From G963665925 sp963676345 (GTDB taxonomy: Bacteria; Bacillota; Clostridia; Peptostreptococcales; Acidaminobacteraceae), in NCBI GenBank assembly GCA_963676345.2, contig CAXXTS010000006.1, positions 62,001 through 126,000 of the forward strand: a stretch of DNA of 64,000 bases, given 5' to 3'. How positions within the stretch are numbered: position 1 is the first letter of the stretch; each line of letters starts with the position of its first letter. Both the position numbers and the translations under genes were made by a program. The notes below the pieces were generated by a model. That model had not been told where the DNA came from, searched no databases, and saw only the letters and a program-made list of their open reading frames with translations. Shown here one piece after another: positions 58,094-64,000 of the stretch.

Positions 58094-59539
58094 TTAGCTT
58101 GAATGGAGCCCATTTTGCGCAATAGATTCAAAAAGCCCAGACTCTAGTTTTTTCATTTCAGCCTTGTGTGTATACATGCGATGGTCTGCAATTTTGACAA
58201 GAATGTCAATAATCATAGATTCATCAGGTGAGCTGGCAATTCCAAAGCTGTAGCGAATCGGAATTTGAACACCGTTATAGGACATTGAAATATTTCTAAA
58301 GCGCTCAACTGACTGCTGGAGAAGGGCATGACCTTCATCAAAGCTTACACCTGGCATAATGGCGATAAATTCGTCGCCGCCATAACGGGCGAGTAGTGTA
58401 TCGGCGGGCAAGTCTGATTTTACTTCGTTCACAAAAGTACATAGGGCTTTATCGCCAGCATTGTGTCCGAAATTGTCATTGATTTTTTTCAAGTAATTTA
58501 GATCCATCAAAAGGAGCAGAAAGGCTCCCTTGCCTTTGAAGACACGATCTTGATAATTTTCAAAACACACCTCAAAATGAGAGCGGTTATAGATGCCTGT
58601 GAGCTTGTCATATTGTGACAAGTAGCGTGTCTTGTCAAGAAGTTGTTTGTTCTTAATGACAAAACTCAGCTGAGAGGTGTAAAAAAGCATGGCGGTAATA
58701 TCCGCTGGTCTAAATGCGTTTTTTTTGAAGGCATCCAGATTGATCATGCCGAAAATCTTGCCATCTACCAAAATGGGCGCCGTCAGAGTGGATTGTAAAT
58801 TTTTCCCGGTTATATCTTCGAGCGCGGCGGTTGTGGACTCATCTAGGTTCTTGGAGTTGTGTTGGTACATATTGTTTATAATGTAGGGCTCTTTTCTCAG
58901 TTGCGTTCGGTTTAGGGACAAGAAAGAGTCATAAGCATTTAAGTGGATTTCCTTAAGTGCGTCTAAGTCGAATCCGCTAGATGCAACAAATCGGAGTGTG
59001 TTATCTTCGGCGAGTAAAAGCAAGCTTCCCTTTTCGGCACCTTCTACCAGTTCAAGTGCCCGACTCAAGAACAAGTCATACATTTCCTCGATATCATCTA
59101 TTGAAATAACGTCATGGGCTATGGAAAGCAGTATTGTTTGTGCCCGGACATAATGGGTTAAATCATGGTTTATGTTTTCATACCGGGTCATGATATTTTT
59201 TTGATTATTGATAATGGTTTCAAAGGCCATCTGTATGTTTTTTGCAGTGACTTGTGCCGCTTTTGGATTATAGAAATCAAAATCAAAGTGTATTTTTTTT
59301 GAGGCATCACTTGGCAGCATGTGCCTGAGAAAATCCAGTGAGTTTTCAAAAAAAGCAAATCCCCGTTTTATGTTTTTGAAGACCAGATACCGCTCTATAC
59401 CAAACAGGACTGTGAAAGTTATGAGCTGAAAAGGTAGGGGGTGTTCAACAAAAATGAACTTGGGCGCAATGAGTGCAAGGAGTGTAATAAGGACGTATCG
59501 AACTGCAGAGTGTGCTATATAGGACTGTAGTTTGTTCAT
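58094..59539 (-). CDS. Membrane-anchored GAF-GGDEF diguanylate cyclase
   Basis: A 481-residue signalling protein. Two to three membrane helices lie in the first 60 residues (YVLITLLALIAPKFIF), a GAF domain in about 150-300 (LVEGAEKGSLLLLAEDNTL, APILVDGKIFGMINLDAF), and a GGDEF domain at about 315-470 with intact active site ARYGGDEFIAIMPG. It should make cyclic di-GMP, which the HD-GYP protein at 12.4 kb could degrade. No inhibitory RxxD is obvious before GGDEF. GAGGTG precedes the chosen ATG. Confidence 0.88.
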   Translation of the reverse strand: MNKLQSYIAHSAVRYVLITLLALIAPKFIFVEHPLPFQLITFTVLFGIERYLVFKNIKRGFAFFENSLDFLRHMLPSDASKKIHFDFDFYNPKAAQVTAKNIQMAFETIINNQKNIMTRYENINHDLTHYVRAQTILLSIAHDVISIDDIEEMYDLFLSRALELVEGAEKGSLLLLAEDNTLRFVASSGFDLDALKEIHLNAYDSFLSLNRTQLRKEPYIINNMYQHNSKNLDESTTAALEDITGKNLQSTLTAPILVDGKIFGMINLDAFKKNAFRPADITAMLFYTSQLSFVIKNKQLLDKTRYLSQYDKLTGIYNRSHFEVCFENYQDRVFKGKGAFLLLLMDLNYLKKINDNFGHNAGDKALCTFVNEVKSDLPADTLLARYGGDEFIAIMPGVSFDEGHALLQQSVERFRNISMSYNGVQIPIRYSFGIASSPDESMIIDILVKIADHRMYTHKAEMKKLESGLFESIAQNGLHSS

Positions 59540-59680
59540 AAGTGTCACCTCGTAGTAGTGGATGTAAAAATGTGCATAAGTCAAGATATACTATATATAT
59601 ACGCACCTGAAGCACTTTGAAACGATTGAATACACAGAGCTACTGTGATAAAATTCGAGAGTGAAAAGGTGGGATTTCAA

Positions 59681-60868
59681 ATGATAACAAGTTTAGGAAT
59701 TATTATGCTTTTAGGTATGCTTGCGCATACCCTATTTACTAAAATGAAACTTCCTGGTCTTCTTGGTATGCTGCTGCTGGGCATACTCATTGGACCCTAT
59801 GGCCTCAATTGGCTTGACCCAATGATTATGGAAGTTGCTGGCGATCTCAGAAGACTTGCTCTAATTGTTATACTTTTGAGGGCTGGGCTTGGAATCAGCA
59901 AGGATAAACTGTCGAGTGTCGGTTCGGCAGCAGTCCGAATGGGATTTATACCAGGCATTTTCGAAGGCTTTGCCGTGGCATTTATCTCCACAAAACTCCT
60001 TGGACTTAGCTTTATTGAAGGTGGCATACTGGGTTTTATTATTGCTGCGGTTTCACCAGCAGTCGTTGTGCCGCTGATGCTTCAATTTTCTCATGACAAG
60101 CTAGGGACAGGCAAAAATATACCTACTTTGATTTTGGCAGGTGCTTCCCTGGATGATATTTTTGCCATTACAATATTCTCAACATTTTTGGGACTTTACA
60201 GTGGCAATCATGTAAATATAGGTATTCAGCTTGCAGGGATTCCAATTTCAATTTTGCTCGGAATTTTGTCAGGTGCCATTATTGGATACATACTGGTCAT
60301 TGTCTTTAAAAAATACCATATTCGAGACACAAAGAAGGTTATGTTTATCATGGGTGTGGCCATACTCTTGACTTCGCTTGAAGACATGCTGGAAGGCACC
60401 GTTCAGATCGCAGCCCTTCTGGGGGTTATGACCATCGGCTTTATTATTTTAGAGCTTCGTCCAAAAGCAGCGCATCGCTTGTCTGCAAAGTTCAATAAGA
60501 TCTGGGTTCTTGCAGAAATTATTTTATTTGTTCTCGTTGGGGCTGAGGTGAATACAGCACTTGCCATGGATGCAGGCATTGCGGGCATTGGTATTATCGC
60601 ATTTGGTCTTATATTTAGGAGCATAGGGACTTACCTGTCTGTCTTGGGCACGAATCTGAACTTTAAAGAGCGCCTCTTCTGTGTAATTAGTTACACACCA
60701 AAGGCGACTGTTCAGGCGGCTATTGGTGCGGTGCCACTCAGTTATGGCGTTCGGTCTGGTGACTTGATCCTTGCAATGGCGGTTATGTCGATTGTTATAA
60801 CAGCACCGCTGGGTGCAATTGCCATGCAGTTTGCATCAACCAGGTTGCTTGAAAAGGAAAGCAGTTAA
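59681..60868 (+). CDS. Cation:proton antiporter (CPA family)
   Basis: A 395-residue membrane protein with 12-13 hydrophobic segments. Family traits: LPGLLGMLLLGILIGPYGLN, LALIVILLRAGLGISKDKL, AAVSPAVVVPLML and ILAGASLDDIFAITIFSTF with the ion-binding Asp pair. It exchanges Na+ or K+ for H+. AAAGGTGGG precedes the chosen ATG; an upstream GTG is less likely. A single gene with a terminator. Confidence 0.88.
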   Translation: MITSLGIIMLLGMLAHTLFTKMKLPGLLGMLLLGILIGPYGLNWLDPMIMEVAGDLRRLALIVILLRAGLGISKDKLSSVGSAAVRMGFIPGIFEGFAVAFISTKLLGLSFIEGGILGFIIAAVSPAVVVPLMLQFSHDKLGTGKNIPTLILAGASLDDIFAITIFSTFLGLYSGNHVNIGIQLAGIPISILLGILSGAIIGYILVIVFKKYHIRDTKKVMFIMGVAILLTSLEDMLEGTVQIAALLGVMTIGFIILELRPKAAHRLSAKFNKIWVLAEIILFVLVGAEVNTALAMDAGIAGIGIIAFGLIFRSIGTYLSVLGTNLNFKERLFCVISYTPKATVQAAIGAVPLSYGVRSGDLILAMAVMSIVITAPLGAIAMQFASTRLLEKESS

Positions 60869-60886
60869 GATTAATAGAAGATATGG

Positions 60887-60934
60887 ATCCAGCAGGTCTT
60901 GCGTGGTAAATGCGCAGCGCCTGCTGGATTTTTT
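60887..60934 (+). terminator. Rho-independent terminator after the antiporter gene
   Basis: ATCCAGCAGG pairs with CCTGCTGGAT, followed by TTTTT. Confidence 0.9.
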
Positions 60935-61069
60935 ATTCCTTTAATTCTTAATTAATAGATTTTTAAGGAATATCTTGTATAGTGAAATTGTAGCAAGTGA
61001 ATAACGAAGTAAAGCATTTGGTGAGCGGATACGGGATAAAAATTCTTTATGGAAGGGTGGTGAAGGCAC

Positions 61070-61516
61070 ATGCCTGATATAACTAGTGCAATGCCGATTG
61101 TTTGGACAGTGCTTATAATTGTCTTTGCAGTTGCAGAGGCGTTTACACTGGGGCTGACATCTATATGGTTTGCTCTTGGTGCGATTGTGGCACTACTCGT
61201 TTCATTGCTCAAGCTTCCGATTTATCTGCAAACAGCTGTCTTCTTGATTGCGACACTTGTTTTAGTGATTTATACGCGCCCTATTGCCCAAAAGTACTTG
61301 AGAATAGGGGTATCTAAAACAAATGTTTCAGCTCTTGTAGGTGAAAAGGGCGTTGTTATGAAACGTGTGGATGTTTACAATCTCGGACAGGTTAAGGTCA
61401 AAGGTCAAATTTGGACTGCGAAATCGGAAAATGGCGAGGAAATCGCTCGTGGTGAAGAAGTCGAGATTGTCGCAATTGAGGGTGTAAAACTCATTGTACA
61501 TTCTACTGGGGAGTAA
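61070..61516 (+). CDS. NfeD-family membrane protein
   Basis: A 148-residue protein with three membrane segments (IVWTVLIIVFAVAEAFTLGL, IWFALGAIVALLVSLL, VFLIATLVLVIYTRPI) and a C-terminal OB-fold (ALVGEKGVVMKRVDVYNLGQ, EEVEIVAIEGVKLIV). NfeD proteins partner with SPFH/flotillin-like scaffolds; the SPFH gene follows at 125 bases. GGTGGTGAAGG precedes the ATG. Confidence 0.9.
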   Translation: MPDITSAMPIVWTVLIIVFAVAEAFTLGLTSIWFALGAIVALLVSLLKLPIYLQTAVFLIATLVLVIYTRPIAQKYLRIGVSKTNVSALVGEKGVVMKRVDVYNLGQVKVKGQIWTAKSENGEEIARGEEVEIVAIEGVKLIVHSTGE

Positions 61517-61641
61517 GTTACGCCATAAGGATTTGTTTATAAAGTTCACGGATGCGATAATGGTGCTCATAAAGTGCTGCTATTCAGGTGGAATAGATGA
61601 ATAATCCGGGCTAAGGAAAAGAAATAAGGGAGGAATCAAGC

Positions 61642-62604
61642 ATGGGTTTCATAATTTTCATTGCACTTCTTATTTTGGTGATTGGCTTAATTGCAGTCAA
61701 TATTCGAATCGTACCACAGTCAGATGCATATGTTATTGAACGACTGGGTGCATATCTTACAACATGGGATGTGGGGCTGCATGTTAAGGTGCCATTAATT
61801 GACCGTGTTGCTTCGAAGGTTTCATTAAAAGAGCAGGTTGTAGATTTTCCACCACAGCCTGGTTATTACAAAAGATAATGTAGGTATGATGATTGATACA
61901 GTTGTCTATTTCCAAATTACAGACCCTAAGTTGTTTGCTTATGGGGTGGCACGTCCGATTGTTGCCATTGAAAATCTGACAGCGACAACTCTACGTAATA
62001 TTATTGGTCAACTTGAACTCGATGAATCGCTTTCATCTCGAGACCTTATCAATACACAAATGCGCGCTATCCTAGATGAAGCAACGGATCCATGGGGCAT
62101 CAAGGTTAACCGAGTGGAAGTGAAGAACATTCAAATCCACCAGCTGACATTCAAGAAGCTATGGAAAAGCAGATGCGTGCTGAACGTGAAAGACGTGAAG
62201 CCATTCTGCGTGCAGAAGGACAAAAGAAATCAGCGGTTCTTGTTGCAGAAGGTCAGAAAGAGTCAGCTATTCTTGAAGCTGAGGCCAAAAAAACGAGCCC
62301 GCATTTTAGATGCCGAAGCCATAAAAGAATCAAAAATTCGTCAGGCAGAAGGTGAAGCGGAAGCTATTCTAAAGGTACAGGAGGCGACAGCCCCGCGGTA
62401 TTGAAATGATTAAGAAGTCCTGCACCTGATCAAGGCGTGTTGACCCTTAAGAGCTTCGAAGCCCTTGAAAAAGTGGCCGACGGCAAGTCTACAAAGCTTA
62501 TTATTCCATCGGAAATGCAAAATGTCGCGTCACTTGTGGCATCGGTTACTGAAATTGCAAAGACAACTAAAGAAGCAGATATTCCTGATGATGCCAAGGC
62601 ATAA
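61642..62604 (+). pseudogene. SPFH (stomatin/QmcA-like) membrane protein, five apparent frameshifts
   Basis: Reading across frames gives a protein of about 320 residues: N-terminal membrane helix, VPQSDAYVIERLGAYLTTWD, SPFH core (MMIDTVVYFQITDPKLFAYG, LRNIIGQLELDESLSSRD), a charged coiled-coil (EKQMRAERERREAILRAEG) and a tail ending EADIPDDAKA. Breaks at about 61861, 62141, 62290, 62394 and 62418 are each cured by one base in a run (extra G, missing C, extra A, extra C, extra C). GGGAGG precedes the ATG. The coding pattern is otherwise intact, so sequence error is likelier than decay. Confidence 0.85.
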
Positions 62605-62716
62605 CTAGATAAAGCTCTAATTTGAAACGGACATAAGTTTTCAATGAAGCTCAATACAGATTGAATTAATACGATGTATGCCGGCTGGTTTAATCAGCGG
62701 TAAGAACATTAAACTT

Positions 62717-62774
62717 AAACCCGAAACACCTCTGAGATGTAATTCGAATCTCAGGCGTGTCTTTGGGTTTTTTT
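62717..62774 (+). terminator. Rho-independent terminator after the SPFH gene
   Basis: A two-part hairpin: outer AAACCC/GGGTTT, inner CCTCTGAGAT/AATCTCAGG, then TTTTTTT. Confidence 0.85.
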
Positions 62775-62800
62775 CGGAAGAGACAAAGCAAGGCATGATA

Positions 62801-62856
62801 AAAAAGGAGTAGGCGCGGTTGTGTGTGAAACACAAAACTGAGCCTACTCCTTTTTT
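62801..62856. terminator. Second, possibly bidirectional terminator
   Basis: AAAAAGGAGTAGGC pairs with GCCTACTCCTTTTTT; an inner stem TTGTGTG/ACACAA adds stability. A-run and T-run flank it on both strands. Confidence 0.85.
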
Positions 62857-63027
62857 GTCCTATATGGCGCGACTGGCTTTCGTGGGCAACTGCGAGTTAC
62901 TCTGGCATTTTTTCAGGGTGTGATGAATCCGCGATGACTTATAGTTTCATGAGAGACAAGGGGAAAATGTAGGTGGGAAGTTGTATTGATATTAAGCTTA
63001 TGATTATTAAAATTAAATTAGAAATCA

Positions 63028-63055
63028 ATTATATTAATTGACTAATTAATATAAT
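63028..63055. repeat. Perfect AT-only inverted repeat upstream of the DUF2089 gene
   Basis: ATTATATTAATT-GACT-AATTAATATAAT, 12-base perfect arms, ending 46 bases before the start codon. A regulator site, perhaps for the DUF2089 protein itself, is plausible. Confidence 0.6.
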
Positions 63056-63101
63056 CAAATATATTATTTAAATATAGAAAGTTACAGGAAAGGATGCTCC
63101 T

Positions 63102-63488
63102 ATGAAAAAAACTGTGATTGGAACCTGTCCGGTCTGTGCTGCAAAGTTAAAAGTTGCAAAACTCCACTGTCATCATTGCAGTACATCTATAGAAGGTGAT
63201 TTTGAACTGGACAAGTTCAGTTATTTAACAAAGGAACAAAAGTGGTTTATTGAAGTGTTTGTTAAAAACAGAGGCAACATTAAGGAAATTGAAAAAGAGC
63301 TGGGGATTTCTTACCCGACTGTTCGCCGTAATTTGGATCAAGTTATTGAAGCGCTGGGATACAAGACACAAGAGAAGAAGCCAGACATAGATAAGAAAGC
63401 GATTCTTGAACAGCTAGACCGGGGAGAAATTAGCTCAGAAGAGGCGTTAAGACGGCTCAGCGGCGAAGAATCAAAGACCAAGGCGTAA
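63102..63488 (+). CDS. DUF2089-family protein with zinc ribbon and helix-turn-helix
   Basis: A 128-residue putative regulator. The N-terminus is a zinc ribbon (CPVCAAKL, LHCHHCSTSI); residues 40-90 form a helix-turn-helix (RGNIKEIEKELGISYPTVRR); the end has a SHOCT-like helix pair (ILEQLDRGEISSEEALRRLS). GGAAAGGATG region precedes the ATG. It is followed 13 bases later by a protein carrying a similar short helix pair, the usual arrangement with DUF4097/YvlB-type genes. Confidence 0.85.
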   Translation: MKKTVIGTCPVCAAKLKVAKLHCHHCSTSIEGDFELDKFSYLTKEQKWFIEVFVKNRGNIKEIEKELGISYPTVRRNLDQVIEALGYKTQEKKPDIDKKAILEQLDRGEISSEEALRRLSGEESKTKA

Positions 63489-63501
63489 GGGAGGCCATGA
63501 A

Positions 63502-63888
63502 ATGACATCTGAAAAAATGCAAATTTTAAAAATGATTGAAGACGGTAAAATTACTGCTGAAGAAGGTATGAAGCTAATGGGGGCTATTGAATCGGATCAA
63601 AACCAGACAGATGTGGCCGTAATAGAATCTGCTGCGGCATCTGGTGCAAGCCCAAGAAGACTTAGAGTACGTGTTGAAAAAAATGGTAAAGAGACAGTCA
63701 ATATTAAGATCCCGCTGAGCCTTGTGAATGTTGGTCTTAAAATTGGCAAGAAGTTTTCGCCAGAGCTTCAGGAAAGTATGGGCAATATCGACATGGACGA
63801 AATTGTGCGTATGATTCAAGAAGGTGCAGAAGGGCGTCTTGTTGAGGTTGATGATGGCGATGAACACGTAGAAATATTTGTTGAGTAA
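63502..63888 (+). CDS. SHOCT-like/YvlB N-domain protein
   Basis: A 128-residue soluble protein. Residues 1-30 (EKMQILKMIEDGKITAEEGM) are the SHOCT-like helix pair found at the N-terminus of YvlB/LiaX-type proteins. The rest (LRVRVEKNGKETVNIKIPLSL, then a C-terminal LVEVDDGDEHVEIFVE) resembles a short beta-rich domain present in envelope-stress proteins, without the long DUF4097 beta-helix. GGGAGG precedes the ATG. Cotranscribed with the DUF2089 gene. Confidence 0.8.
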   Translation: MTSEKMQILKMIEDGKITAEEGMKLMGAIESDQNQTDVAVIESAAASGASPRRLRVRVEKNGKETVNIKIPLSLVNVGLKIGKKFSPELQESMGNIDMDEIVRMIQEGAEGRLVEVDDGDEHVEIFVE

Positions 63889-63931
63889 AAAGCCATTAAA
63901 CTGCAGGTGGTTCTTCAATGAAAAGATAAAT

Positions 63932-63971
63932 AAAACAGGTGTAGCACATATGAAGTGCGGCACCTGTTTTC
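63932..63971 (+). terminator. Rho-independent terminator after the DUF2089 operon
   Basis: AAAACAGGTG pairs with CACCTGTTTT, with an inner GCAC/GTGC stem; T-rich DNA follows. Confidence 0.9.
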
Positions 63972-64000
63972 ATTTGTATAGGGCTTATATAAGTATGTAT

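Larger units (their letters stand above)
62605..63101. other. Intergenic region with two terminators and AT-rich inverted repeat
   Basis: About 500 bases without a gene. Two strong terminators (62717 and 62801) are followed by AT-rich DNA carrying a perfect 12-base inverted repeat at 63028, before the DUF2089 gene. Confidence 0.6.

Noticed and set aside
61642..62604. Programmed frameshifting in the SPFH gene
   Set aside because: Five shifts of mixed direction without slippery heptamers or downstream structures; simple homopolymer indels explain them.
1..64000. Mobile elements, prophage, CRISPR arrays, tRNA or rRNA genes
   Set aside because: No transposase, integrase, phage gene, regularly spaced repeats, or tRNA/rRNA-like sequence was recognised.

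Overview
The window looks like chromosomal DNA of an anaerobic, fermentative Firmicute of class Clostridia. The signs are strong GGAGG ribosome sites, AT-rich intergenic DNA, three separate [FeFe] hydrogenase-type proteins, a four-subunit NAD-linked hydrogenase operon, an ArcB/ArcC pair, and small families (HPr-like, YkuS, DUF134, DUF2089, NfeD/SPFH) typical of that class. A Fusibacter/Acidaminobacter-like host would fit, but this is inference: there is no rRNA or marker gene here. I found no tRNA, rRNA, CRISPR array, prophage or insertion sequence.

Layout. 0-8.3 kb: a minus-strand ABC importer (DUF3798-type lipoprotein, double ATPase, two permeases, the second cut by the window edge) faces a plus-strand regulatory operon (PucR regulator, membrane histidine kinase, YcbB/GlnL-type response regulator). 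8.3-12.3 kb: NhaC antiporter, catabolic ornithine carbamoyltransferase and carbamate kinase (ATP from citrulline). 12.4-16.9 kb: a signalling operon of GAF-HD-GYP, metallo-beta-lactamase-fold and TPR-adenylate-cyclase proteins; then hisC. 18.4-24.1 kb: a TetR-controlled MacB-like efflux system (TetR and FtsX permease frameshifted) with an adaptor and a MarR regulator. 24.2-33.8 kb: lipoproteins, a GH13 glucosidase, small regulators, a methyltransferase, an aldose epimerase-like protein, GNAT and HPr-like proteins.

34.4-39.2 kb: a hydrogen-sensing/hydrogenase operon ([2Fe-2S] protein, HydS-like sensory hydrogenase with PAS, PP2C phosphatase, group-B-like hydrogenase). 39.3-46.3 kb: RNase H, Mrp, DUF134, a tandem YkuS protein, methylglyoxal synthase, a sigma-54 activator, an MFS transporter and an alpha/beta hydrolase. 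46.7-51.6 kb: an HndABCD-type NAD(P)-linked hydrogenase operon. Rex-like boxes precede both hydrogenase operons, so both probably respond to the NADH/NAD ratio.

51.9-54.0 kb (minus strand): the most interesting system. An ArsR repressor with a CVC metalloid motif, its operator and promoter, an ArsP-like permease, a small CxxC thioredoxin-fold protein, and a second small thioredoxin-fold protein whose reading frame crosses an in-frame TGA at codon 11, directly after a Cys. A SECIS-like stem-loop follows the TGA, so the last gene is probably a selenoprotein with a Cys-Sec dipeptide. Just upstream (54.04-54.23 kb) lies a cluster of DnaA boxes, then a cobalamin riboswitch controlling a BtuFCD-type importer (54.3-57.5 kb).

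57.5-64 kb: a STAS-like small protein, a GAF-GGDEF diguanylate cyclase, a CPA-type antiporter, NfeD with a heavily frameshifted SPFH gene, and a DUF2089/SHOCT-like regulator pair. All frameshifts in the window can be explained by single-base changes, nearly all in homopolymers, in two blocks (18.8-22.1 and 61.8-62.5 kb). This suggests local sequence error rather than gene decay.
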